Assembly (NCBI GenBank): GCA_002077045.2 | Contig: KZ111140.1 | Coordinates: forward strand, 577,598 to 641,597 | Direction of reading: 5' to 3' | DNA length: 64,000 nucleotides | Origin: Rachicladosporium sp. CCFEE 5018 | Taxonomy: Eukaryota > Ascomycota > Dothideomycetes > Cladosporiales > Cladosporiaceae | In this document: positions 21,235-31,384 of the stretch, piece by piece | How the letters are laid out: every line of letters starts with the position of its first letter | How positions within the stretch are numbered: the first letter of the stretch is position 1 | Position numbers and translations under genes: made by a program | The notes under the pieces: model-generated | Told to the model about the DNA's origin: nothing | Databases searched by the model: none | What the model saw: the letters and a program-made list of their open reading frames with translations, nothing else

Positions 21235-22345
21235 ACGGAAACGCAGAGAAGAGACTGTGGGCATGTTGTGACTTGGCTGATAGGTAGCAATGCCCGCCAC
21301 TGGTGCTCGTCCAGGTCTCTCAACGTTCCTGACTGCTTGTAGTGTTGAGCACTACGTTCACTCTTGGGCACGTTCGCGAAATCCTCGGCCATCGCTCGGC
21401 GTCCTAGCAGCGAACACATTGATCTGCAGTGTTGCTTAAGGGTGACAACCTGTTTGCCCGGGTCATACTCACACATGACGCCTCTCACTGACGTGATGCA
21501 CACAACTGGCTGAAGCAGTCGCATTTGTGATTGCTCAGTCTAGCGGTCACACAGCGAGAGACGGGAATGTGGCGTCTACTCAGATATTCCAGAATATTCA
21601 GGCGCTGTTTGATGCTCCTCAAATCTGCGTGTGCTCATCATAGTCATCAAGCTGCCCGCCGTGGTCATTACATCGTAATGCATACGGCACTTCGGTCTGC
21701 AGTGGGTCTTCGTACCGTGTCATTGCCTGACTATGCAGGAGCGAATTCAAATTGCGTAAAGCCTCGTCTGTTGTAAGGACACCGGTCTGACCTGTACTGC
21801 GAGCTGAACATGGATCCCGCGGCCAAAGAGGTCATGACACTGACGCCGTGCGATCCCTACATGAGCCGGGTGATCGGCTGATGCTGCTTATGGCACTGTA
21901 CATTAGCTCGAACACTCAGCTGCTGGCGATTGATTGGGCCGAGTTACGGCGACTCTCAGATGCTCCGCGAAATCGATACAAGGTCACTTGTAGAACATCT
22001 TGGGCCTCAGTAGCACGGAAGCGCGCGTCTGCCTGATACTGATCTGATAGCGACTTAAATGCGCTGGAGGGTGGCCGGCTCAGAGTCCAGCACGTCGAGG
22101 CGCCGCCGTCAAGGTTTCCGCATGATTCCTGCGAGGTCACCGCTTGCGCGCGCGCTCTCCCACAGCGCTCGAGTGCTCGTCGAATGTGCTGCTCGGTTTA
22201 AAATTGCGGCAGGATCGCCGCTGAGTCCTTATCAAGCTTGTGTGGCAAGATACGGAGGAGGACCTCGAGATCGTCGGTGCGCCGACCGAGCGCAACAGCA
22301 TAGCGTATCGCCCCTGCAATCTCCACGGCGGTCACGTCAGGATTA
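21235..22345. other. Intergenic region at the left border of the accessory block
   Basis: About 1.1 kb with only short open frames of poor composition. No gene or transposon signature is seen. Confidence 0.5.
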
Positions 22346-23959
22346 CTACGCAGATAATTGAGGAGTGAATGTTCGCTTCGCGCGATGAGTGAGCTTCAGG
22401 TCGAGTAAGCTTGGTCTTACAAGATTCATCAGGGTGTTGATCCTCAGCAAGGCGTCGCGGCGGCCAGGATCAGCGAGCGTTGCTTCTTTTTGGAGCTCGA
22501 TCATAAGAGTATCTTGCGCTGAGTCCCGGGTAGCAGAGTCAGGGGGCCAGTAACCCAACAAGGCCTCTATAATTGGTTCTTGGCAGCCCATCACAGCTGC
22601 GCTGTAGATTGCGTCTCGCACATGGAGTCCATCGGGTAGACAAGCACTCGCATCGATCAAGTCCATGTGCAAGATTGACTCCATGGTTTCCACTCTGCCC
22701 TGCATTACACATTCCTTGAGCTTGACGATGGCCATGTCGGTCGCTCGACGCGTAGCTTGTGAGTTCACTGTACACTCATGCACGAGAAAGCGAACGACTG
22801 GCGGATTTGCGAGATGCACAGCCAGTTCCAGCAAAGACCGTACTGTGGGGTAGGCAGCTGACAAGGTCAGTGGTAATGCATCGTTCACGTCGCAGTCTTC
22901 TACGGCGACGATGATCCGCAACTTCGGAACATCCCCTGTCACTGCGCACTTGAACATCTCTTCCCTGAATTTTGACTTGGGCTGCATCGCCAAAGAGCCC
23001 AGCTTCCATTTCGCAACCTTGGACGCGAGATCGGGCGTCTCACGTGCGTTGATGATCTCATCGTCAATCTCGGTGCCCATTGGGGCGGGCATAGGCGCAG
23101 ACCAGTCGGGCATGAAGCTTTGCCTCGAGAACCTTGACGACAGCTTGGAGGAGAGAAGTGTACGCAGCGATGATGTACGTAGCGACGAGTGGTGGGAAAG
23201 ACGCCGTAGACTCGTGCTCAGTGCATCCATTGGATCTTCCCAAACCCGATCAAGTTGGGAATTCCTAGTGACAGCCGATCCTGGATCGGAGGGCTTATCT
23301 TCGACTATGACTGCCAGACTTCGTGAATTCGCCTCGACCGGATATGAAGCTGGACGATGAGGTGCGAGTTCAGCGTGATGCTGGGTTGCCGGCTCATCCA
23401 ATGCGGAGCTGTTGCCTTCAGAGCAGGTGCTTCCAAGGTCCGAGATCAGGTCCGGTGTTGTGATCGTCGATCGTGATTCGTCTACATCTGCAGGCGGGAG
23501 CTCCAAAGTTTCGGAGACGGCCAAGAGATTATCGTCGTTGCTTTGGGTAGCATCAATCCACCGCGGCCTCTGCGGTATTGGAATTATGCTGACTATGCCC
23601 TCGGATGATCGTTTCCGCTTCAGCCCTAACTGGACGGGACTCCTGGCTCGAGCATGCGCAGAGCTAGCGTTGTCAGCAATTGGGAGGCATGGCTGACTTA
23701 ATGCAGAGCTAGAAAGGCCAGACACAGCGGGATCCGTCAACCGCGTGAGTGCAGTCTCACGTTTCTTCTGATCGTGTCTATGCTTCTTAGCGCCACATTT
23801 GTTGCAGGTTTTGTTGGTCTTCTTGTTCCGAACAAAATCGTCAATGTTGAACTCTTGGACACACGAGGAACACAACTTCTTCATGGGTATTTGGGCAGCG
23901 GCTTGCTCCACCACCATGCCGAAGGGCAAGGTCGCTTCAGAGGAGGGTGGAATATGCAT
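22346..23959 (-). CDS. Gene A1: Cys4 zinc-motif protein with one ankyrin-like module
   Basis: 537 residues from the ATG at 23959 (MHIPPSSEA; later Mets are possible). The N-terminal LCSSC..TCNKC pair (four Cys, 23 residues between pairs, basic flanks) suggests a small zinc-binding, perhaps nucleic-acid-binding, module. A Ser/Thr-rich linker follows, then WSAPMPAPMGTEIDDEIINA and one helical repeat (KFREEMFKCAV to ANPPVVRFLV), ankyrin-like in pattern. The order and spacing match A2 at 26176-30054, so the two are paralogs. It is head to head with small gene B1, 901 nt away. I do not recognise a characterised family. A regulator or a heterokaryon-type recognition protein would be guesses. Confidence 0.75.
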   Translation of the reverse strand: MHIPPSSEATLPFGMVVEQAAAQIPMKKLCSSCVQEFNIDDFVRNKKTNKTCNKCGAKKHRHDQKKRETALTRLTDPAVSGLSSSALSQPCLPIADNASSAHARARSPVQLGLKRKRSSEGIVSIIPIPQRPRWIDATQSNDDNLLAVSETLELPPADVDESRSTITTPDLISDLGSTCSEGNSSALDEPATQHHAELAPHRPASYPVEANSRSLAVIVEDKPSDPGSAVTRNSQLDRVWEDPMDALSTSLRRLSHHSSLRTSSLRTLLSSKLSSRFSRQSFMPDWSAPMPAPMGTEIDDEIINARETPDLASKVAKWKLGSLAMQPKSKFREEMFKCAVTGDVPKLRIIVAVEDCDVNDALPLTLSAAYPTVRSLLELAVHLANPPVVRFLVHECTVNSQATRRATDMAIVKLKECVMQGRVETMESILHMDLIDASACLPDGLHVRDAIYSAAVMGCQEPIIEALLGYWPPDSATRDSAQDTLMIELQKEATLADPGRRDALLRINTLMNLVRPSLLDLKLTHRAKRTFTPQLSA

Positions 23960-24860
23960 CGTAGCGAGTATCGTCGCCTTGACTGTAGTGGAGTGAAATC
24001 TTCGCGGGCGGGAAGTCAATGGTTGGCAAACCCATCTGCTAAGTGACTCGACACCTCTTGCTATGTATAAGCCATGTGCCTGAACCGGTCGAGTGTTCGC
24101 CTTGTTTCAGGTCAGAGTCGGCTTCGCCCCGAATACAGCCAATGGGACGAGCTTCCGTATGGTTGTCCCGCTTCTCGTGCGCCATCGCCGCGTGCCTCGA
24201 CGTCACTCGATCTGATCTTAGCACTGACCACACGTCTTTGCGGGTCGAAAGCCGCCGACAACCAGGCCCCAGGCTGTCCTTCTTATGGACTTGTGTGCCA
24301 AAGCACTTGAATGACTGACACCGAGCGGAAGCCTTCGGCATATCAGCTGCGATGGGTGGTCACGATCACATATACCAATAGCGTCCGGACTTGCGTAATC
24401 GGCAAGTTGATCTGCTATTGCTACTGCAAGTGCCACGCTGCCCTCAGTTTTGTTCGTGGCGGTAATCAAGGCACGGTCATTTCATCGGGCAGAGGTGCGA
24501 GATCAGACGCCTGCTAATCGAAGGCACCGCGGAGTGCCGCCGCGCCGATTCGGCACGCATTCATGGGTCGGTGCTGCAAATGTTCCCCTACGGAAGGACA
24601 CAGGAACCGCACGTGACGGTACTTCTCAAGCCCTCGACTCAGCTCATCACGATGCATGGACGCAGGGGCCACCTCCTCAAGTCCAGCTCACGTGACGGCA
24701 CTTTTTTCATTGCTTAAAGCTCTAGTCGTCGCCACGAGTAACCTATCACTTTTCGTCTCTCTCGTCCGCAACGATCGAGCCTACGTACCAACAATTTCAA
24801 CACGAACGAGCTTCGACACCATTCAAAAGCCACCAGTTGATAACCAAGAGATCTCTCACC
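23960..24860. promoter_or_regulatory. Divergent promoter region A1/B1
   Basis: A 901-nt region between the head-to-head starts of A1 and B1. It contains two copies of CACGTGACGGYACTT (24610-24624 and 24689-24703) and an AAGTCAATGGT motif near 24013 that also occurs upstream of A2. No other open frame is supported. Confidence 0.5.
24610..24703 (+). promoter_or_regulatory. Pair of CACGTGACGG(T/C)ACTT elements
   Basis: Two 15-nt near-identical elements 79 nt apart (24610-24624 and 24689-24703), 158 to 251 nt upstream of the B1 ATG. Each contains CACGTG, the palindromic core bound by bHLH factors in fungi. The promoter role is inferred from position. Confidence 0.45.
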
Positions 24861-25248
24861 ATGCCGGGCAAGACAAGCTTCACTACCTTCACCGTCAAGA
24901 AAGAATGTCCGAGGTCAGCTGGATTGATGTTGCCAAAGTGTGCTACAGTAAGCTGACATCGACAGTCTCCGTCCAGTCCACCAGTGGTCTGACCACTCGA
25001 CCGTGAGCAAGCCTGCTCGGATTCACCTGAACGATCAAGGCAAACTTCGTGCCAGCGTCGTCGAAGTTGGCCACGACGAGAGTACCGTTCTTCCGAATAA
25101 AGACGGCGCAAACGGTAAAGCCAAGGGAGTATTGACCAAGAAGGTACTTCGCAAGCTACTGCCATTTGCTGGATTGTCGGTCGGACTTGCAAGCCTCGGG
25201 CTCCATATTGCGGACTTCGTCGAGGCACTGAATGGACTCGGGTGTTGA
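24861..25248 (+). CDS. Gene B1: small protein with basic, hydrophobic C-terminal helix
   Basis: My model has exon 1 at 24861-24913 (MPGKTSFTTFTVKKECP) and exon 2 at 24966-25248, giving 111 residues. The 52-nt intron (GTCAGC donor, CTGAC branch site, GACAG acceptor) is phase 2 and joins in frame. The C-terminus is basic (VLTKKVLRKLLPF), then hydrophobic with VGLASLGLHIA. It matches the end of B2 (31384), where VGLASLGLHIA is identical, as is a preceding Arg-Lys-x-Leu-Pro pattern. The tail could be a membrane anchor or an amphipathic interaction helix. The N-terminal part is hydrophilic. It is divergent from A1. No family was recognised; the start and first exon are the least certain. Confidence 0.6.
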
Positions 25249-26175
25249 TTATTGCCAGTACTAATGAGCTTGGAGTCTTGCGTTGAAGGCGACCGTTCTG
25301 TGTACCGGCGTACTGGTAGAGTCTAGAGTGTAGCATCAATGAACATGACGAGTGTCCGAGTCCGCCTAGTCTCCTCACACGGGTGCCTGGTCGGATTCTC
25401 GTCCAGACGCGCGTGAAGGGTGCGATCGGTCAATTCACCAATTTCTCCCTCGCTGTGACACAGCATTGCCGATGAACCCGCTGCTTCCCCAGTAAGCTTG
25501 TGTGATATTAGTCAGTCATGCATGCGAGGTTCAACAAATTCCGCGTGGGGTGTATTTTGTAGCGTGGACATTGACGATGTATTCCTCGCTTCGCGACATA
25601 AGCGCGGCCTCGCACCTCCGAAGCTAGCTAGAACGCTGTCAACGAAATCCTCGTCAGCATGTTAGTTTAGTAGTTAGTGGCTTTGGGGATGGTGGTGGTG
25701 GGTGATGAGAAAGTGCAGATGAGTAATTCAGCGCATCGCTGCTGCTAATTGGCAGATGGATGCTGTGATCGCTGTTGCAGGTGTTGCTTTACCTCACACC
25801 ACGATGATCCATACTGACCCGACTCGCTCAACTTTGACTGGTATAGCCTTGCGCATGTGCGCCCTGGGGACTGGAACGTCGACAGTCACTCGTCCTCCCC
25901 TTCCACTCACCCTGATGTGTGCTCCGAACATCATCGTGGCAATAAGTCGTAAGCCTGGATCCAGTCGCAACTCCGTAACGCGCTAGTGACCTAATCAAAT
26001 GACCCCAGCGACCCTGCGGCCGCTTCGATGAATTCACCATGATGTTGTCGACGCTGCAGCTCTCCACGCGAAATAGGTAACAGCTGACACAACTGCTCAT
26101 CCGCATTCTTGGCCGGAAACATTGCCTCGAGGCTTATCAGTCCGCCACGAGCGACTCAGTCCAGGGCAGATCCCA
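25249..26175. other. Intergenic region between convergent B1 and A2
   Basis: No gene is seen. It contains the conserved element at 25578-25642 that is repeated after B2. Confidence 0.5.
25578..25642 (+). repeat. Conserved element downstream of B1
   Basis: Resembles 31735-31798 downstream of B2. The last 20 nt (GCTAGCTAGAACGCTGTCAA, 25623-25642) are identical, and the preceding part shares GCGCGGCC and CTCCGA. It begins 330 nt after the B1 stop. It is either the remnant flank of the duplicated unit or a retained functional site. Confidence 0.65.
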
Positions 26176-29100
26176 TCATTCATTCCGCTCGGACCATATC
26201 CAGTCAGCCAATGCTTTGAAATGCATACTCTGGTCATATCGCAGTATCTCATCACATTCAGTTTCAAGATGCATTCGCAGACAGTCCAATTGTTTACCTG
26301 GTACTTCAAAGACGCTGTGTCCAAATCGCACAGGCAGTCTGATCGTTTGTAACAGCTCAAGAATGGCAAATTCATGTAAGGTGCTCACGAAAATGATTAG
26401 CGTGTGCAGCAGATCTTCTGCGGAAAAGCAGAGATATCTACGATCAACCAAAGTGAAGCAGTCTCGGATCTCTGGAGTCAGCAGGCTGAGGGAAGGTAGC
26501 GTGCAATGCTGGCTACTTGTCAGGGAGACAAGGAGCTCAAATCCAGTGCAGTTGTATATGGCCAGGGTCAATGCCAAGAGCAGCTTGTCGAGCACTTGAC
26601 GATGCGCTTCAATCCGCGAAGCAAAACGCGCAGCCCGGCTAAGGAGCATCGTGCAACAATCGCCATTTGACAGTGCTGCGCCTAGCGTGCGCCACACTGT
26701 CAATGGGAGTCCGGCAGTCACTGCGACGAGAACCTGTAACGTGTCAGGCCCCCATGTTGGTAGAAGGCCATCGAGCCGAGCTAGGGAGGCCAGAACTGTG
26801 ACTCTCTCTCGGTCACACTCTGCTGCAGCCTCGATTTCGTGTAAGAGGCTCGCACGCACTGTTTGGCTCTCCACTGGACTATGGTCAACGCTCACAAGTT
26901 CCTCGCGCATGATGTCGCCTACCTTCATTAGATGGCGCAGTTGTTCGCGATTCGCTTGGCCTACGTGTTTTGCCATCGCCTCCATGAAAACGTCTCGTAG
27001 CCGTGGACCTATGACAGCGTCTTCCTTGTGTTGTCGCGGTATCGATCGAGCAAGAACCATGTCGGCACTCGCGATCGCCATCTCCACGCCAAGATCGAAC
27101 AGGCTGTGCGAAGGATCGGTCTCACTGACATGCTGGAGCACGTACATCATGCCGAACTGCTTCCACGCGAGGGAGTACGTCGTTCGTATCTCTCGGCGCT
27201 TGTGGTCTGTCAGGTGACCCCACGCCCTGCCGGCATCGTGTGACCGTGCGTGTGGTAAACGCAATGCTGATGTGACCTTAGTTTGAGCCGCGAAAATTTC
27301 CTCGACAAGTGCGCAGTTCGCCGGCGTCACGTCGTCCCATTCAATAGCGTCGCTGATGGCGAAGGTATACGTGACAGCTGCTGCATCGTTTGACGCCATG
27401 TGCCTGCGAAGCTGTGCTGTCAAGATGTCCGACATTCTGCGTCTTATTGTGGGATCGTGCCTGAGAATTGCTGTGATGTTGTAGAAGCCGTCGAACGGAA
27501 GGTTCTTGTACCTGAACAACTCCGTCAACATATTCGTCACTGCTGTCCAACGCCACCAATCAGTGGCATCACTGAGCGTTATCAAAGCCTCGAGCCGCAG
27601 TGCATCCTTCTGAAGATACGCGTCTTTGAGCTTAGTGGCGAAGAGGCGATGTGAAGCTTCTGTGGCTATTGGTTTGGGCCGTAGATGTTGTCGTAGAAGC
27701 TTGGACACAGTCGTGGAGTGATGTGTTAAGGCTGAGGTGAATAGAGCTAGCCTGCCGCGTTCGCTGATGCCCAGCTTCTCAAAGTTGGCATGGAAGAGGC
27801 ACTCCAACATGTGTAGATGGCACGTGATTACACTGTCCTCCAGCCTTGATTCTCTCAGAAGTCCGGCACGTTCCAGACAAAGAACGCTGAGCTCGTCTCT
27901 TGCCATGAGCGCACCCGCTGCAGCGGAGTTGCCTAGATAGATAGCGATGTCCAATACGGTATGAGCACCAGGGTAGCTACGCTGCAAGTCATCACTCAGA
28001 CTGGAATTAACATCACATTCCCCCGTCGCAAGAATTTCCTCCAATCTGGCGGTTCTTTCGCCGACGACGCAAGCAAACATTTCCCCTCTCAACTTTTGTC
28101 GGTACAAATGCTGCATCTCGGTCCGACTGGCTTCTGTAAATTCCACGATCCTCTGGAGGGCATGGGGGCTGACGTTGCCGTTATAGCCGCCGTGGACGAT
28201 CAGACCGACCACTGCTGGATCGCCAAGCAAGAGAGCAAGGTCTAAAGCCGTCCAACTGCTACCATATTCCTGCTGGAGATGCTCATTCAGAGGACCATTG
28301 AGGTTGCATTTGTTGAGGGCCAGAATGTCCGCAAGCCTATCCACCTTGCTCTCCTGGACACAAACAAACATATCCTCACGCAACTTCTGCGCTGGAATGA
28401 TGGCAGCTATTGGGAATTCCCTGACGTGCCGCAAAGTAGCTCCGTCGACGTAGCCACACGTTTCAAGTAGACTGTGCACCTCTGGATTACCGAGCCAGGA
28501 AGCCAGTTCTAGAGCAGTCTGCGCGCCAAGATATCTTTCTCGCAATTCCATGCTGACGGGATCATGAACACTATATCTTCCCGTCGCAAGGATATCCCCG
28601 AGCTTGCTAGCTCTCCCATCTAGGATACAAGCTAACATTTCGTCTCGTAATCTGCGCTTCGTATTCAGCAATGGACCGAGCTTCGACATCCTTTGCCGCA
28701 ACTCAGTCATTATACCTCCGCGAGCATTGAGCAGCTCGACATCCACATCAGTAGCCATAGGTCCTGCCATAGTCGCAGACCATTGGGAGATGATACTCCG
28801 CGTCGAGGAACCCAAAGTCCTTCGTGAAGATGGCGCTAGGCACGAAGAGAGTGACAAGCGATCGGTTCTGATAGACAGTGCATCGATTGCGTCCATCGGT
28901 CCGTGCGGGGTTTGTGCGGCGGATCGCACGTCGACCGCCTCAGCCGGTACGCTCAGTACATTGTCCAAAGTTGCGCCGGCACTAGCGATCATCACAGATC
29001 CGGCATCCTCCTTGTTGACGAAGGCATTATCGGCAGGAGACTGGGTGGCAGTGCCGTCGTCAACAGACACTAGTGACTCTTCACTTATAGCGTCCTCTGA

Positions 29101-30054
29101 TGAAGTTGACAGAGAGCACAGTGATGGCAAACCTGTCCTGATAGAGCTCGTGTCCGTGGAGTCCGTCTGATCCTCTGAACGCTGTGTGGAGTTGTGTCGC
29201 AACTCTATCGTCGTGTTGTACGCACTTAGGGCCATATCTGTGGGGAGCCCTGCACTGGTGCAGGCGAGGCTTGTGTCCTCCTCAACAGAGTTGGTGGCAC
29301 CAGCAAGCAATGCTGTGACGCAGTCGTTGTCCGCGCTCAACGGGAGCGTCTTTTCCGGACCGTCTGGAGGACTCGACTCCACCAGATCGGCCATTACCTC
29401 CAGCCCCAAAGTGTCAGCACAAGGGCCCATCGGATGGTTATGCATCTCAGTCGATTTGAGCAGAAAACTAGACATCTTGCTATGCGATTGATCGAACGTA
29501 TATAACTTTGTGGGTGCAGAGGCCGTTGCAAGCGTATGACAGAAATCGACATCGCTCATTCCTCGTTCGCCACGCACGATACATTCAACGAACCGCTTGT
29601 CATCTATGTCGTGGGTCAAATCAGGCGCCTTGTAAAAGTGGAATTGCGCTCCCATCGATTCAGACGCTGTCAACGGCAAGCGGATTCCAAGGTCCGCCCG
29701 AATGACATCTGGACTGTCATGCGATGTCGAGTGATTCTGGTGGGACTTGCGCGTCTTGTGATGGGTGCTGCACGAGCCTGAGATGCTCTCCACGGATCGT
29801 TTCCGTTTCGTGGATGGATACAGTGTTGCAGCATCATAGTCGATCGGCTCGATAGGTTCGTGTCTCTGGCGGACTTCAAGCCCAGTCGTGGGATCTTCTA
29901 CATGTGAAGCCTTTTGCTTGTGATAGATTCCACGTTTCTTTTCGCTGCACTTGTTGCATGTCTTGTATAATTTGCCCTTGCGCTCGAAGTCGGCTCGAGG
30001 AGACCAGCTGCCATGCATCGAGCAGAACTCCCGGTCCGTCGTTGAGATAGACAT
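26176..30054 (-). CDS. Gene A2: zinc-motif protein with three ankyrin-like modules
   Basis: 1292 residues, uninterrupted. The N-terminus has REFCSMHGSW and TCNKCSEKKR, so the zinc-type site is Cys-x2-His plus Cys-x2-Cys, where A1 has four Cys. A Ser/Thr-rich acidic linker of about 400 residues follows, then WSATMAGPMATDVDVELLNA, aligning with A1. Three consecutive modules of about 100 residues follow (pattern: LRxEMxxCxxxxxxxxLxxILA, then Cys/Ser-x-Val/Leu and TALxLAxxLGNP), each resembling two degenerate ankyrin repeats. The C-terminal 550 residues are probably helical with no recognised motif. It is a paralog of A1 and divergent from B2. Function is unknown. The preserved 3.9-kb frame argues for an active gene. 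Confidence 0.8.
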   Translation of the reverse strand: MSISTTDREFCSMHGSWSPRADFERKGKLYKTCNKCSEKKRGIYHKQKASHVEDPTTGLEVRQRHEPIEPIDYDAATLYPSTKRKRSVESISGSCSTHHKTRKSHQNHSTSHDSPDVIRADLGIRLPLTASESMGAQFHFYKAPDLTHDIDDKRFVECIVRGERGMSDVDFCHTLATASAPTKLYTFDQSHSKMSSFLLKSTEMHNHPMGPCADTLGLEVMADLVESSPPDGPEKTLPLSADNDCVTALLAGATNSVEEDTSLACTSAGLPTDMALSAYNTTIELRHNSTQRSEDQTDSTDTSSIRTGLPSLCSLSTSSEDAISEESLVSVDDGTATQSPADNAFVNKEDAGSVMIASAGATLDNVLSVPAEAVDVRSAAQTPHGPMDAIDALSIRTDRLSLSSCLAPSSRRTLGSSTRSIISQWSATMAGPMATDVDVELLNARGGIMTELRQRMSKLGPLLNTKRRLRDEMLACILDGRASKLGDILATGRYSVHDPVSMELRERYLGAQTALELASWLGNPEVHSLLETCGYVDGATLRHVREFPIAAIIPAQKLREDMFVCVQESKVDRLADILALNKCNLNGPLNEHLQQEYGSSWTALDLALLLGDPAVVGLIVHGGYNGNVSPHALQRIVEFTEASRTEMQHLYRQKLRGEMFACVVGERTARLEEILATGECDVNSSLSDDLQRSYPGAHTVLDIAIYLGNSAAAGALMARDELSVLCLERAGLLRESRLEDSVITCHLHMLECLFHANFEKLGISERGRLALFTSALTHHSTTVSKLLRQHLRPKPIATEASHRLFATKLKDAYLQKDALRLEALITLSDATDWWRWTAVTNMLTELFRYKNLPFDGFYNITAILRHDPTIRRRMSDILTAQLRRHMASNDAAAVTYTFAISDAIEWDDVTPANCALVEEIFAAQTKVTSALRLPHARSHDAGRAWGHLTDHKRREIRTTYSLAWKQFGMMYVLQHVSETDPSHSLFDLGVEMAIASADMVLARSIPRQHKEDAVIGPRLRDVFMEAMAKHVGQANREQLRHLMKVGDIMREELVSVDHSPVESQTVRASLLHEIEAAAECDRERVTVLASLARLDGLLPTWGPDTLQVLVAVTAGLPLTVWRTLGAALSNGDCCTMLLSRAARFASRIEAHRQVLDKLLLALTLAIYNCTGFELLVSLTSSQHCTLPSLSLLTPEIRDCFTLVDRRYLCFSAEDLLHTLIIFVSTLHEFAILELLQTIRLPVRFGHSVFEVPGKQLDCLRMHLETECDEILRYDQSMHFKALADWIWSERNE

Positions 30055-30290
30055 GGTGACGTGCGATTTGGCGAAAAGTCAATGGTGTGGTCGAGATCAT
30101 CTCCTGCACGGGACCAGCACCGTTGGACATATGTCCTGCAATTTCATCGGATGAAATATTGTGTGTCGAGAGTGCAGCAAGGCTGGGAGATGTTCAAGGC
30201 CTGGGCAGCTCAGCCACTGACAGCCAGGTTGTAGGTACATACCCCGGCAGGTACGATCTTGAAGCTAAACTCTATCCGGTTAGGAGGGGC

Positions 30291-30342
30291 CGCCACACGC
30301 AGGACGCCACACGCAGGACGCCCACGCGGTACGCCCACGCTG
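30291..30342 (+). repeat. Short GC-rich tandem repeats
   Basis: Two exact 14-nt units CGCCACACGCAGGA (30291-30304 and 30305-30318) are followed by two related units starting CGCCCACGC. Found in the A2/B2 divergent promoter. Confidence 0.7.
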
Positions 30343-30372
30343 CAGCATCCCGACTACGTCCACACCTCGACG

Positions 30373-30406
30373 TGCTCAGTACGCAGCCCAGGGCACGTAC
30401 TGAGCA
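30373..30406. repeat. Perfect 11-bp inverted repeat
   Basis: TGCTCAGTACG at 30373-30383 and its exact reverse complement CGTACTGAGCA at 30396-30406, with a 12-nt spacer. A possible binding site for a dimeric regulator, or a transcript hairpin. Confidence 0.65.
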
Positions 30407-30821
30407 AGACAGCCCTACCCTTAGCTAGCCATGATTTGACCATGCAGTATCAAAGGAGTGCCAGCGGGAGCGTAGGCCAGCCGTTCGGCCAGTCACGAGC
30501 CACGAGCCTTATAGAGCTGCAGTATTTTCGGGAGTGTCAAGCGCCTGGGCTCTACACTCAGAATTGTACCTGGCCTGAGCTTTCATCTTTACATATGCGT
30601 TCCGTAGCTTACTCGAAAGGCAGACTGCTGCAAGCCCTGAACCGGCAACCGGGGATCGCAACGGTCTCGGCGATGAGGGTACCTGAACGTCAGAGTACAT
30701 TTTGAATACCTGATAGGGCAGCATTCATAAGCCTTCCAAAATGTGCATCGATCTGCTGCTTGCTTCATGCTACAGTATTGAGCCTCAGCATCGGGTAAGC
30801 AGATCAGCTGTGATCATCGAT

Positions 30822-31384
30822 ATGTTGTTCGAAAGGGACTTCGACCACCTTCGTGGCAGGGTCGGTCTACAGTAAGTTCATGCCTGTTTCCATGCCTGCA
30901 CGCGGCGTTGACATCGGCCAGTATCCTCGGAATGCGATCCAGCCCAGAGCTCTCGCGGAAGTCTCCGGTCAACTCAGTCCTGGATCGTCCGACTGCGCAG
31001 CCCAAGTCGTATCATAACAAGCTGCATCACAACACTGTGGATGTGACCTTGGTGCAGGCTCTCAAACCCCAGCTCATGGCCACTATGGCAGAGAGGTCAC
31101 ATCATCAAGTCGATACGTCGGGCATCCCCACTCTGGCCAGTTCGTGCATTCATTGCACGCATCCGGCAGTCATTAAGCCCCAGCAAGGTTTAGGAGAAAA
31201 TCTTGCGGCAACGAAAAGGTCCCCACCGGAGCAGGTCGACGTCGAGTTACAAGATATCGCAGGGAAATCGAAGGGGAGTCGGACTAAGAGGGCGTTTCGC
31301 AAGATCTTGCCACTCGCCGGCGCGACGGTCGGGTTGGCGAGTCTCGGGCTGCACATTGCTGAGCTCGTCGCAGCGCTCAGCTGA
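30822..31384 (+). CDS. Gene B2: small protein with basic, hydrophobic C-terminal helix
   Basis: My model has exon 1 at 30822-30871 (MLFERDFDHLRGRVGL) and exon 2 at 30922-31384, about 170 residues. The 50-nt intron has a GTAAGT donor, a TTGAC branch motif and a GCCAG acceptor, and joins in phase; its 3' end (TGACATCG) matches the B1 intron. The middle is hydrophilic with one CIHC pair. The tail is basic (KGSRTKRAFRKILPL) then hydrophobic (ATVGLASLGLHIAELVAAL), homologous to B1. If translation began at the internal Met of MRSSPELSRK the protein would be about 150 residues. Divergent from A2. No known family was recognised. Confidence 0.6.

Larger units (their letters stand above)
30055..30821. 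promoter_or_regulatory. Divergent promoter region A2/B2
   Basis: A 767-nt region between the A2 and B2 starts, equivalent to 23960-24860. It carries AAGTCAATGGT near 30079 (shared with the A1 side), GC-rich short tandem repeats at 30291-30342 and an 11-bp inverted repeat at 30373-30406. Confidence 0.45.

Noticed and set aside
24948..25011. Alternative B1 intron GTAAGC..GCAAG
   Set aside because: It is in phase, but the 52-nt GTCAGC..GACAG intron has a better branch site and an acceptor matching that of B2.
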